A DNA stretch of 64,000 nt from Brevundimonas variabilis. Lineage in GTDB: Bacteria; Pseudomonadota; Alphaproteobacteria; Caulobacterales; Caulobacteraceae. Made by a program: the position numbers and the translations under genes. The stretch spans positions 310,001 through 374,000 of the forward strand of contig NZ_JACHOR010000001.1 of the NCBI RefSeq assembly GCF_014199945.1, in the 5' to 3' direction. Of the stretch, positions 19,300 through 26,659 are shown piece after piece. Numbering within the stretch: the first letter of the stretch is position 1; every line of letters starts with the position of its first letter. The notes beneath the pieces are model-generated. The model was given only the letters and a program-made list of their open reading frames with translations. It made no database searches and was not told the DNA's origin.

Positions 19300-19344
19300 C
19301 CGCTGTGTTCGCTGTGATCTCGCCGTGTTCGCCGTGATGAACCC
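19300..19344 (-). repeat. Right terminal inverted repeat of the GxxExxY unit
   Basis: Read on the reverse strand it is GGGTTCAT followed by CACGGCGAA, CACGGCGAGAT, CACAGCGAA and CACAGCGG, the same 9-11-9 layout as the left repeat. It ends 26 bp before the argF start, so it probably lies in the argF leader. Confidence 0.7.
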
Positions 19345-19370
19345 TAGCCCGCGATTGGTTTGAGCAATCC

Positions 19371-20291
19371 ATGACCAGACATTTCCTCGACATTCATCGG
19401 CTGGACGCCGCGGACCTCCGGGCCATCCTTGATGATGCCCATGCCCGAAAGGCGGCCCGCAAGGGCTGGCCGCAGGGGCGGGTGGATGCGGATGCGCCCG
19501 GCAAGGACCGGGTGCTGGCCATGATCTTCGAGAAGAATTCGACCCGGACACGGTTCAGCTTCGATGCCGCCATTCGCCAGCTTGGCGGGGCGGCGATCAT
19601 CGCCAATGCCGGGGACATGCAGCTGGGGCGCGGCGAGCCGGTCGAGGATACGGCCCGGGTCCTGTCGCGGATGGTCGATGCGGTGATGATCCGCGCCAAC
19701 CGGCATGAGGATGTCGAGCGGTTCGCCCGGGTCTCGACGGTCCCGGTGATCAACGGACTGACCGAGCGCAGCCACCCTTGCCAGATCCTGGCGGACCTGA
19801 TGACGATCGAGGAGCGGCTGGGGCCGATCCAGGGCAAGACCCTGGCCTGGGTCGGGGACGGCAACAATGTCTGCCACAGCTTCATGCATGCCGCGCCCAA
19901 GTTCGGCTTCCACTTCAGCGTCGCCTGCCCGGCCGAATATCACCCCGATCTCGTGGACCTGGCCAAGGGTGGAAACCACGTCACCCTGACCAGCGACGCC
20001 CATGAGGCGGTCAAGGGGGCCGATGCCGTGATCACCGATACCTGGGTATCGATGGGCGATGCGGACTATGAGGCGCGACTGGCAGCATTCGAGACCTATG
20101 GCGTCGACGATGCCCTGATGGACCTGGCCGATCCGGACGCGATCTTCCTGCACTGCCTGCCGGCGCACCGGGGCGAGGAGGTCACCGATGCCGTGATCGA
20201 CGGCCCGAGGTCGGTTGTCTGGGATGAGGCGGAGAACCGGATTCACGCGCAGAAGGCCGTCCTCGCCTGGTGTTTTGCCGAGGCCGGATAA
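19371..20291 (+). CDS. argF: Ornithine carbamoyltransferase
   Basis: 306 residues. Catalyses ornithine + carbamoyl phosphate to citrulline. Carbamoyl-phosphate site S57-T-R-T-R61, HPCQ motif in [23 protein letters not shown], and the ornithine-binding [13 protein letters not shown] near residue 263 are all intact. Length is typical. The ribosome-binding site is weak, which may reflect coupling to an upstream message; that message would now cross the repeat-bounded unit separating it from argD. Confidence 0.95.
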   Translation: MTRHFLDIHRLDAADLRAILDDAHARKAARKGWPQGRVDADAPGKDRVLAMIFEKNSTRTRFSFDAAIRQLGGAAIIANAGDMQLGRGEPVEDTARVLSRMVDAVMIRANRHEDVERFARVSTVPVINGLTERSHPCQILADLMTIEERLGPIQGKTLAWVGDGNNVCHSFMHAAPKFGFHFSVACPAEYHPDLVDLAKGGNHVTLTSDAHEAVKGADAVITDTWVSMGDADYEARLAAFETYGVDDALMDLADPDAIFLHCLPAHRGEEVTDAVIDGPRSVVWDEAENRIHAQKAVLAWCFAEAG

Positions 20292-20320
20292 CGGTCGGGC
20301 CGGAATAATCACGAAGCGGG

Positions 20321-20349
20321 TTGTCGAAAGGGCCGGTTGAGCGTACAAG
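20321..20349 (+). promoter_or_regulatory. Candidate promoter for the cold-shock gene
   Basis: TTGTCG (20321-20326), 17-bp spacer, TACAAG (20344-20349). Transcription from about 20357 would give a leader of roughly 120 nt before the ATG at 20479, in keeping with the long structured leaders of csp mRNAs. The match to a housekeeping consensus is moderate. Confidence 0.35.
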
Positions 20350-20478
20350 AGGGCTCGTCGATCTCACTGCGTAACGCCCCCTCTCTTTGCGAACGCACCG
20401 AGTTTAGGCTTTTCCATTCAGAACCGACCCACCCCAGACGCTGTTGTCGCGGGTGAATATCTAGCGGAGGTCCTGAAA

Positions 20479-20691
20479 ATGGCTACCGGCACTGTCAAGT
20501 GGTACAACTCCACCAAGGGTTATGGCTTCATCGAGCCTTCGGATGGCGGCAAGGACGTGTTCGTTCACGTTTCGGCCGTTGAAGGCGCAGGCATGAACGG
20601 CCTGAACGAAGGTCAAAAGATTTCCTACGAAGTCGAAAAAGACCGTCGTACGGGCAAGGAATCGGCCGGCCAACTGAAGGCCGCTGAATAG
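20479..20691 (+). CDS. cspA: CspA-family cold-shock protein
   Basis: 70 residues, one OB-fold cold-shock domain binding single-stranded nucleic acid. RNP1 KGYGFIEP is at 13-20 and RNP2 VFVHVS at 27-32. A strong GCGGAGG site lies 8 nt before the ATG. The gene is monocistronic: it has its own candidate promoter and is followed by a perfect terminator hairpin at 20719. Which csp paralogue this is cannot be told. Confidence 0.95.
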   Translation: MATGTVKWYNSTKGYGFIEPSDGGKDVFVHVSAVEGAGMNGLNEGQKISYEVEKDRRTGKESAGQLKAAE

Positions 20692-20718
20692 TCCTTACGG
20701 ATCATTCAAGCGATTGGC

Positions 20719-20754
20719 GGGGCCGATGCGAAAGCATCGGCCCCGTTTTCGTTT
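20719..20754 (+). terminator. Rho-independent terminator of the csp gene
   Basis: Perfect 11-bp stem GGGGCCGATGC (20719-20729) / GCATCGGCCCC (20734-20744) with a GAAA tetraloop, then GTTTTCGTTT. It starts 27 bp after the csp stop and just precedes the end of the convergent gene at 20764. Confidence 0.9.
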
Positions 20755-20763
20755 GGGCTGGGA

Positions 20764-21657
20764 CTAGCGCCGGACGGTGACGCGGGCGCGGGTTTCCAGC
20801 TCGCCGATGCGGCGGTCCAGATAGGCGCGGTCGTCGCTCGAGGGGCTGGTACGCGAATAGGCGGCCTCCAGACGGACGAGATCGCCATGCTCGACGCGGA
20901 TGTCGGCGGCCTCGGCCCGGGCGAGTGTCGTCGAGGTCAGGGCCCGCTCGATCGCGGCCAGGCGCGTGCGCGGGTCCTGCTGCGCATAGCCGCCACCGGC
21001 GCCGACGGCTACGCCGAGACGGGCGTCCAGGGCATCAAGACGGCTTTCGATGTCCTCGCGTTCGCGGGCGGTCAGGCCACCGGACTGGTACCCTGCCTCG
21101 GTCTGGATCAGGGCGGCATAGTCGGCGCGCAGACGTGTCGCCTCGACGCGGGTGAGCTGGCGCGCGCTGACCGCGGCATTGACGCGGGCATCGAAGTCCG
21201 CCCGGCCATCGACCACCGACTGATAGCCACCCAGGTCGTCGGCATAGCCGCCGGCTTCGAGGCTCGCCGTCAGAGCGTCATACCGGCTGTTGAGTTCAGC
21301 CGTTTCGGTCGGAGTAAAGCGGCGATCGGACCCGTAGCGGGTCTCCAGCGCGACCAGGGCGTCGTATTCCGCATTCAGGCGACTGGCCGAGTTGCGGTCG
21401 AGGGTGCCAGCGCGGACGTCGGCGTCGATCCGGGCGGAGAACTGGCTGCGGCCATCGTTGAGCGGGCGTTGCCCACGGGCCCAGGCGGTGTCGAGGGCCG
21501 AACCGCCGGTCCCGAACAGGGCGCCGAGCACGGCACCCAGGGTGTCCTGACGCGTGTTGGTCTGGGCCGAGCCATAGGCCGTCTGGGCGGTGACCATGCC
21601 CGCGGTCGAAAGGGCGAGCGTGCCGACGGCGGCGGCGGTGAGGAGATGGATTTTCAT
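20764..21657 (-). CDS. Secreted triple-repeat helical protein, unknown function
   Basis: 297 residues from ATG 21657. A signal peptide (MKIHLLTAAAVGTLALSTAGMVTAQ) is followed by three tandem copies of a unit of about 65 residues. They begin GRSQFSARIDADVRAGTL, GRADFDARVNAAVSARQL and DPRTRLAAIERALTSTTL; each continues with a charged helix around a (L/I)-x-x-(E/D)-Y-x-x-L pattern and ends (R/S)-x-D-A-L or similar. Each unit is predicted to form helical hairpins. ATG 21657 has AAGGA upstream, and the 41 codons upstream are dismissed. The protein is probably periplasmic; family not recognised. Confidence 0.78.
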   Translation of the reverse strand: MKIHLLTAAAVGTLALSTAGMVTAQTAYGSAQTNTRQDTLGAVLGALFGTGGSALDTAWARGQRPLNDGRSQFSARIDADVRAGTLDRNSASRLNAEYDALVALETRYGSDRRFTPTETAELNSRYDALTASLEAGGYADDLGGYQSVVDGRADFDARVNAAVSARQLTRVEATRLRADYAALIQTEAGYQSGGLTAREREDIESRLDALDARLGVAVGAGGGYAQQDPRTRLAAIERALTSTTLARAEAADIRVEHGDLVRLEAAYSRTSPSSDDRAYLDRRIGELETRARVTVRR

Positions 21658-21802
21658 GAGAACTGTCCTTGGGAGGCATGCGGCGGACCGGGTCGCGCTG
21701 TGTCTGGAACGTGGTTCCGCGGTTTCGGTTGCCCCAAACGACAGGGGCGGAGCCGCCTGCGCGACCCCGCCCCCTTTCACATCGGTTCCCTGGAGAGCCG
21801 TT

Positions 21803-22576
21803 CTAGTTGGCGACGTCCCCGGAGCCCGAGATGTTCTGGGTCAGGCTGGCCGGCCGGGACTCGAGGTCCACGTCGCCGGATCCGGTGAGGTCGATCTCGA
21901 CCTTGCCGGTCGCATCGACCCGGGCATCGCCGCTGCCCGAGATGGCGATGTCTGCATCCGCAACTGTCAGATCGCGCAGCTCGGCATCGCCCGAGCCGGT
22001 GATGTCCAGCGCCAGCCGGGTCGCCCGGCCCTGGGCCTCCACATCGCCGGAGCCGGAGATGTCGACGGTCATCTCGGCCTGGTCATAGTCCTGGATGATC
22101 AGGTCCGAGGAGCCACGCAGGTCGAAGCGGTTGACCGACGGGGCCGTGACCACGATGCGCAGGCGTTCGGAGTCGCTCCAGCCCTGGATCCCCGTGCCGG
22201 TGACGGAGACCACGACCCGGTCGCTGCCCTCGTCGAGCTGCAGGCGGCCGCCGTCGATGCGGACGCGATCGACAATGGCCTGCGGGCCCGTGATGACGAC
22301 GTTGGCCGCATCGCCCTGGACGAAGGTGACGTCGGCGGCGAGGTCGAGGGTCAGGGTCTCTCCCCCCGCCCAGGGCACGGTCCGGGTGGTTTCCGGTCCT
22401 TCAGCAGCCTCAACCGAATCCGTGCGGCGGATCATGGTGTGGCCGTCCTCGTCGTCGATCGTGAAGCTCCAGCCGTTGCGCTTGATGTCTGCGCCGCCCA
22501 GGGCTGCCGCCCCGCCGAAGGCAATGATGCAGAGCAGGAAGGCGCTGCCGGCGATGATGAAGAGGGTGCGGATCAT
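21803..22576 (-). CDS. GIN-domain (DUF2807-type) beta-helix protein
   Basis: 257 residues with one N-terminal membrane segment (TLFIIAGSAFLLCIIAFGGAAAL) and an extracytoplasmic repeat domain. In the C-terminal half the motif (I/L)-(S/T)-G-S-G-D occurs five times (DISGSGDVEAQG to NISGSGDVAN), the hallmark of head-GIN/DUF2807 proteins that fold as a right-handed beta-helix. The molecular role is unknown. It is the last gene of the PadR operon; its ATG overlaps the DUF1700 stop by 4 bp. Confidence 0.85.
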   Translation of the reverse strand: MIRTLFIIAGSAFLLCIIAFGGAAALGGADIKRNGWSFTIDDEDGHTMIRRTDSVEAAEGPETTRTVPWAGGETLTLDLAADVTFVQGDAANVVITGPQAIVDRVRIDGGRLQLDEGSDRVVVSVTGTGIQGWSDSERLRIVVTAPSVNRFDLRGSSDLIIQDYDQAEMTVDISGSGDVEAQGRATRLALDITGSGDAELRDLTVADADIAISGSGDARVDATGKVEIDLTGSGDVDLESRPASLTQNISGSGDVAN

Positions 22577-23160
22577 GACCGGGCTCCCATGGGCTCAGCG
22601 TTGGTTTCGAGGGCCGGCTTGAGCAGCCGGTAGTGAAGGCGGGCGAACCAGACCAGGCCGTTGACCAGCAGGATGGTCGAGATGGCCAGCAGGGCTCCCA
22701 CGAAGGTCGATCCGGCCATGACGCCCAGGCCTGCCAGGATGGTCGCGGCGATCCCGCCCGGAGCCACCGAGAAGGGCGCTGCGATCATGATCACGGCCCC
22801 GCCGAAGAAGCCGATCACCACGCCGCAAAGCACGGCGAACATGATGCCGATGACGCCCATCAGGATCGGCAGCAGGATCAGGATGTCCAGCGCACCGAGG
22901 CCCAGGACCGCGAAGACGGCTCCGGCAGCGGCCGAGGGGTTCTTTTCCTGATGCCAGCGCTGGATGCCGGCCTCGGCCTTCAGCTCGCGGGCCAGACGGT
23001 CGGGATCGCCCAGCTTGGCCGAGATTTCAGCCTCGGTCCGACCGGCGGCGAGGCCGTCATCGAAATGCGCCTCGTAATCCGTCAGGATCTCCGAGGCGGA
23101 CGACACAGGCAGGCCGGCCAGTCCGCGCTTCAGACGGGACAGGAATTCGTCGCGGGTCAT
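22573..23160 (-). CDS. DUF1700 family membrane protein
   Basis: 195 residues. The cytoplasmic N-terminus MTRDEFLSRLKRGLAGLP and YEAHFDDGLAAGRTEAEISAKLGDP is the typical DUF1700 segment; four hydrophobic helices follow between about residues 80 and 180. DUF1700 genes are commonly paired with PadR regulators and GIN/DUF4097 proteins, as here. The start is in an ATGA overlap with padR and the stop overlaps the GIN gene, so the three proteins form one tightly coupled unit, probably an envelope stress module. Confidence 0.88.
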   Translation of the reverse strand: MTRDEFLSRLKRGLAGLPVSSASEILTDYEAHFDDGLAAGRTEAEISAKLGDPDRLARELKAEAGIQRWHQEKNPSAAAGAVFAVLGLGALDILILLPILMGVIGIMFAVLCGVVIGFFGGAVIMIAAPFSVAPGGIAATILAGLGVMAGSTFVGALLAISTILLVNGLVWFARLHYRLLKPALETNAEPMGARS

Positions 23161-23540
23161 TGGGTCTCTCCCATGACAGGGGTGGTGGCCGCATCGGCGG
23201 CCGGGGTGGCCGGGACGTCATCGCCAAGGATGATCGCGTCGACGGCGCGGGTGAAGGACTTCCATTCGCTGGCCTGGGCCAGCAGGGCCTGACGGCCGGC
23301 GGAAGACAGGCGGTAGTATTTGCGCGACGGCCCCGAAGAGCTCTCGACCAGATAGGTCTCGACCAGCCCGTCCTGCTGCATCCGGCGCATCAGGGGGTAG
23401 ATGGTGCCCTCCCCCATATCGATGGCGTCGGACAGGCGGCTGGCGATCTCGTAGGCATAGCTGTCGGCACGCGACAGGAGCGCCAGGACACACAGGCCCA
23501 GCACCCCTTTCTTCAACTGTATCTCGATGGTTTCGGTCAC
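23157..23540 (-). CDS. PadR-family transcriptional repressor
   Basis: 127 residues from GTG 23540, which has GGAGG 8 nt upstream. The winged-helix domain carries LKKGVLGLCVLALLSRADSYAYEIASRL and the conserved EGTIYPLMRRMQQDGLVET wing segment. An in-frame reading to 23594 would run through the promoter and is rejected. It heads the operon padR-DUF1700-GIN. Two identical 16-bp repeats overlap its own promoter, so autorepression is likely. The ligand is unknown. Confidence 0.92.
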   Translation of the reverse strand: MTETIEIQLKKGVLGLCVLALLSRADSYAYEIASRLSDAIDMGEGTIYPLMRRMQQDGLVETYLVESSSGPSRKYYRLSSAGRQALLAQASEWKSFTRAVDAIILGDDVPATPAADAATTPVMGETQ

Positions 23541-23565
23541 AGGCGACCCTCCTTCTGATGAAGAA

Positions 23566-23604
23566 AGTCTATCGCAAGGTACCTGTCGTCGCAAGGTACC
23601 TGTC
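23566..23604 (-). promoter_or_regulatory. padR operon promoter with two 16-bp operator repeats
   Basis: On the reverse strand GACAGGTACCTTGCGA occurs twice (23604-23589 and 23587-23572), 17 bp apart. The last six bases of the first copy (TTGCGA, 23594-23589) form a -35 box; exactly 17 bp later TAGACT (23571-23566) forms a -10 box, and the second copy fills the spacer. Transcription would start near 23559, about 19 nt before the GTG. The repeats contain the palindrome GGTACC. Assignment as the PadR operator is inferred from position. Confidence 0.7.
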
Positions 23605-23732
23605 TAAACATGACGAAGGTTTAATGAGCGGCGGTTTGCGAAGCGGAATGTTGGTAACCGCCAGACGCGGTGCGGCCGAGCCAGCGCAGATCGCGGTCCA
23701 GGTGTCGACTGAGCCGGCGGCGCTTCGTGGTC

Positions 23733-25574
23733 TCAGTGGCTCAAGGCCACAGCGCTGGACGACGGGACGGCCTTGCCGCAGGCCGCAAGGACCGCGAACA
23801 GGGACGGCAGATGGATCGGCTTGGTCAGAACGCCATCGGCACCCGCCGCCATGTAGCGACTGACGTCGTCGGTAAACGCGTTTGCCGTCAGCATCTGGAT
23901 GGTGGCGCCTGGCGCAAGATCGCCCGAGCGAATGCGCCGCACCGCTTCCACGCCGTCCATCACCGGCATGTTGGCGTCCATGAGGACCAGATCGAAACGC
24001 GCAGTGGCGAGGGCGTTGAGCGCCTGCTGCCCATCCTCGGCGAATGTGAGTTCGACATTGGCGGGGGCCAGGAGCAGTTGCAGGACCCGACGGTTTGCCG
24101 GGTTGTCCTCGGCCGCAAGCACGCGAAGGCCACCCTGAACCTCGTCGGGTTCCACGGGCTGTTCCAGATGAACGCGCGTGCTGGTCTCGACAGGGCACTG
24201 GAACCAGAATCGGCTGCGGCCGGTCTCGGTCCGGTCGGTGCCGATCTCGCCCCCGAGCAATCGGACATTGCCGGTGCAGATGGACAGACCCAGCCCTGTG
24301 CCCCCGGCCTCACGGCCGGTTTCAGTCTGTTCGAAGGGCTGGAAGATCCGCTCGCGGTCACTGTCGTCCACGCCCGGACCGCCATCGATGACCTCGACCC
24401 GAAGGGAGCCTTCGACAGAGGACACGCGAATGGCAATGCTTTCGCCTCGGGGCGTGAATTTGATGGCATTGGCGACCAGGTTGACGACGGTCTGCTCGAT
24501 GCGCCCCTCGTCGGACCGGATCAGACGACTGCCAAGCTCGGTCGTGTCCAGCGACAGTTCGATCCCCTGCTCGCGCGCGTAGGGCGTCCAGATCCTGACG
24601 ATGGCCCCGACCATGGTTCCAGGATCGAAGTCCGAAAGGTGCGCCGTCACCTCGTTGGCTTCGATCTTCGACATGTCGAGGACCGCGTTAAGGAGCCTCA
24701 GCAGCATCTCGCCAGAGGCCAGCACGCCATCGACAAGTTCGTGCTGCCCCGGCGTCAGCGGTTCTCGCCTGAGCGTCTGAGCCAGACCCAGGACCGCGTT
24801 CAGCGGGGTGCGGACCTCGTGGCTGGTGACGGCAAGGAAGGCGGACTTTGCCCGGCTGGCCTGCTCGGCCGCCCTGTGCTCGGCCTCGAGCGCAGCCTTG
24901 TCGATGGCCGCGCGATCGCTGTTGCGCTTGCGCTCGACCACACGACCCAATTGCGCACCGATCTGCTCGACCGTCCGCATCAACGTTTCGTCCGGTTCCC
25001 TCGGCCAGCCCTGGAAGAATTCCAGAACAGCCCCCACCTCGGTGCCGATCAGGGCGGGGAAGGCAAAGGCGGCACGGAGACCGCATTCCCGCGCGACCTG
25101 GGTGCGTTGAAAGTGGACGTCCAGGGCGATGTCGGAAATCCAGACGGCCTGTCGTTTCTGCAGCACACGACCTGGCAGGCTCGGGCCGGGGCCAAAGCTC
25201 ATCGATTCCGTCACCCGGCGGAAGGCCTTGGCCTCTACACTTGAGTCCGAAGACCAGACGCCGGACGAGACCAGCTTGACGGTGTCGGACGGATAATCAG
25301 CGAGGATCCAGACATGGCCGGTCGCCCAGCCCGTGTAGGTGCAGATCTCGTCCAGGGCGACACGGAAGGCGTCTGACGGATCATCGAGCAGGTTTGCGGC
25401 ACTGGCGATGGACTCGACCAGCTTCAGTCTCTGCCTTTTGACAAACAGATCGCGCGTGCCCTGCTCTGCGATGCGCTCGGCCATCTGACGGGCCTCCCGC
25501 TCACGCGCCAGTCGACGCTCCAGTCGCTCGATCTTCGCGAGAAGGTCGTCGGACGGGGCGGGCACGGAAATCAC
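23733..25574 (-). CDS. Hybrid histidine kinase, H-NOX partner
   Basis: 613 residues, GTG start in a GTGA overlap with the H-NOX gene. A coiled coil (about 8-50) leads to a GAF-like domain (about 50-215), then HisKA with SHEVRTPLNAVLG (H252), a HATPase with NLVANAIKFTP (N369), IDGGPG and GTGLGLSI, and a C-terminal receiver with phospho-acceptor D533 and K585. No transmembrane segments are present, so it is cytosolic. Linkage to H-NOX indicates its autophosphorylation is controlled by NO-bound H-NOX. Output partners (Hpt, regulator) are not nearby. Confidence 0.9.
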   Translation of the reverse strand: MISVPAPSDDLLAKIERLERRLAREREARQMAERIAEQGTRDLFVKRQRLKLVESIASAANLLDDPSDAFRVALDEICTYTGWATGHVWILADYPSDTVKLVSSGVWSSDSSVEAKAFRRVTESMSFGPGPSLPGRVLQKRQAVWISDIALDVHFQRTQVARECGLRAAFAFPALIGTEVGAVLEFFQGWPREPDETLMRTVEQIGAQLGRVVERKRNSDRAAIDKAALEAEHRAAEQASRAKSAFLAVTSHEVRTPLNAVLGLAQTLRREPLTPGQHELVDGVLASGEMLLRLLNAVLDMSKIEANEVTAHLSDFDPGTMVGAIVRIWTPYAREQGIELSLDTTELGSRLIRSDEGRIEQTVVNLVANAIKFTPRGESIAIRVSSVEGSLRVEVIDGGPGVDDSDRERIFQPFEQTETGREAGGTGLGLSICTGNVRLLGGEIGTDRTETGRSRFWFQCPVETSTRVHLEQPVEPDEVQGGLRVLAAEDNPANRRVLQLLLAPANVELTFAEDGQQALNALATARFDLVLMDANMPVMDGVEAVRRIRSGDLAPGATIQMLTANAFTDDVSRYMAAGADGVLTKPIHLPSLFAVLAACGKAVPSSSAVALSH

Positions 25575-26137
25575 GCAGCCTTGACCTTGTCCAATGTCTC
25601 GGAAGACCAGGAGATGGCAAAGGTGCAGTGCGGCGCGCCATGAGACGTGCAGGTGACATGTTCGAAGGTCACGGATTCGCCGTACCAGACGGCGGTCCCT
25701 TCAACGAACCCCTGGGCCAGCGCACACATCCTGCGCGTGGAGATATAGTCCATGACCAGGTCGCCCGAACTGTTCGAGCGCATGTTGAAATGCGGGCAGG
25801 CTGCACCGGGGTAGAGCTTGCGGACCTCGGTATGAATCTGGCTGTTGATGCCTTCGACGAAGGTGCGCGCGTCCGGGGCGGCCGAGAAGAAGTCGGGATA
25901 GATGTCCGCCATCAGGGGAATGGCGTTCTGCCCGAACCAGCGCAGGACCTGATCCCGGTCCAGCTCGAGGTCCTGACCTGCTGCGGCAACCAGGGCTTCC
26001 ATGTCGGAATCGGGATAGCTGCCCAGCGACGTATAGGCCCCGCTGACCTCTGCAGCGTCGATGAGCCGGTCCCACATGTCGTCTCCGAAGGCGCGCGACA
26101 CCGCGCCCTCGAGAAGATTGAAAACCACGCCTTTCAT
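25571..26137 (-). CDS. H-NOX (heme NO/O2-binding) sensor protein
   Basis: 188 residues from ATG 26137. The start MKGVVFNLLE is the family N-terminus. The heme ligand is H102 (SQIHTEVRKLYPGA) and the heme-propionate motif Y-x-S-x-R is Y131-I-S-T-R135. Position 140 is Leu, not the distal Tyr of O2-binding members, so NO selectivity is expected. C138, H160, C163 and C171 match the zinc site described in Shewanella H-NOX to within one residue. The downstream kinase is coupled by a 4-bp overlap. An in-frame extension to 26236 is rejected. Confidence 0.93.
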   Translation of the reverse strand: MKGVVFNLLEGAVSRAFGDDMWDRLIDAAEVSGAYTSLGSYPDSDMEALVAAAGQDLELDRDQVLRWFGQNAIPLMADIYPDFFSAAPDARTFVEGINSQIHTEVRKLYPGAACPHFNMRSNSSGDLVMDYISTRRMCALAQGFVEGTAVWYGESVTFEHVTCTSHGAPHCTFAISWSSETLDKVKAA

Positions 26138-26154
26138 TGCATCCCCCGCTGATA

Positions 26155-26220
26155 TTCGACGAACGGTAGTCGTCGAAGACGAAGGAAGTATAAACCGGTG
26201 CGGTTCAGATGATCGTCTGA
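26155..26220 (-). promoter_or_regulatory. Palindromic promoter region of the H-NOX operon
   Basis: TTCGACGA (26155-26162) is mirrored by TCGTCGAA (26170-26177) with a 7-bp spacer, 18 bp upstream of the H-NOX ATG. Further upstream TCAGATGATCGTCTGA (26205-26220) is a 16-bp palindrome with one mismatched pair. Between them the reverse strand has TATACT (26192-26187), a good -10 box whose expected -35 position falls in the 16-bp palindrome, where no -35 match exists. This suggests an activator-type site, plus an operator or mRNA hairpin downstream. Binding proteins are unknown. Confidence 0.45.
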
Positions 26221-26287
26221 CCGAGCCGCAGGGCAACCTTTGCGCCCGCCATGCCTCGGCGCGGTGATGACGGGTTCGCGCTGTCGA

Positions 26288-26566
26288 TCAGGCCTTTGTG
26301 CTGGCGATCGTGCCAGTGGCGTAGAGCGGGTCGTTGATCAGACTGGCGACCGCGTCGCGGGACAACTGCTTGATGGTCTCGCCCGTCGAGCGGTCCACGG
26401 TCTTGTAGACATAGGTCCCCGCGCGGGGGCCCTGCTCGATCACCAGGCGGTAGTCCGCAGCCCGGGGTTCAGGCTCGGCCCGGGGGCGGCTGTCGGGAAG
26501 GTTCGTGCCGATCGACGGCGTCGGAAACGCGGCGACGGGGCTGACGGCGGAGGCTTCGCTGGACAT
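26288..26566 (-). CDS. FlaG-like flagellar protein
   Basis: 92 residues. A disordered Pro/Ser-rich N-terminus of about 40 residues precedes YRLVIEQGPRAGTYVYKTVDRSTGETIKQLSRD, the pattern of FlaG proteins (a short beta-hairpin with D-x-x-T-G-E-x-I-x-Q). FlaG affects filament length or number in other bacteria. AAGGAGAG directly precedes the ATG. It is downstream of the flagellin gene on the same strand. The call rests on a short motif plus context. Confidence 0.72.
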   Translation of the reverse strand: MSSEASAVSPVAAFPTPSIGTNLPDSRPRAEPEPRAADYRLVIEQGPRAGTYVYKTVDRSTGETIKQLSRDAVASLINDPLYATGTIASTKA

Positions 26567-26620
26567 CTCTCCTTACGCCGGACTTCAGGCGCCTTCTTGT
26601 TGCACGGGCCGGACGCGGTC

Positions 26621-26644
26621 GGGCGGAACCTTGCGGCTCCGCCC
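26621..26644 (-). other. 3' hairpin after the flagellin gene
   Basis: On the reverse strand GGGCGGAGCC pairs with GGTTCCGCCC over 10 bp (one G-U) around a GCAA tetraloop, 16 nt after the flagellin stop. No T-run follows, so it is more likely to stabilise the flagellin mRNA 3' end than to terminate before the FlaG-like gene. Confidence 0.5.
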
Positions 26645-26659
26645 TCGCGTCTTGCGGCT

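Larger units (their letters stand above)
18841..19344. mobile_element. Inverted-repeat-bounded unit carrying a GxxExxY gene
   Basis: Two 45-bp inverted termini (18841-18885 and 19300-19344, 33 of 45 positions identical, first 11 perfect: GGGTTCATCAC) enclose one 135-codon gene. Each terminus contains four CAC-N-GCG units with the same 9-11-9 bp spacing. The unit lies exactly between argD (stop 18819) and argF (start 19371). No transposase and no clear target-site duplication were found, so mobility would have to be in trans. The call rests on symmetry and position; the mechanism is unknown. Confidence 0.55.

Noticed and set aside
18841..19344. Toxin-antitoxin pair
   Set aside because: Only one gene is present between the repeats, and the nuclease-like family is not a known toxin family.
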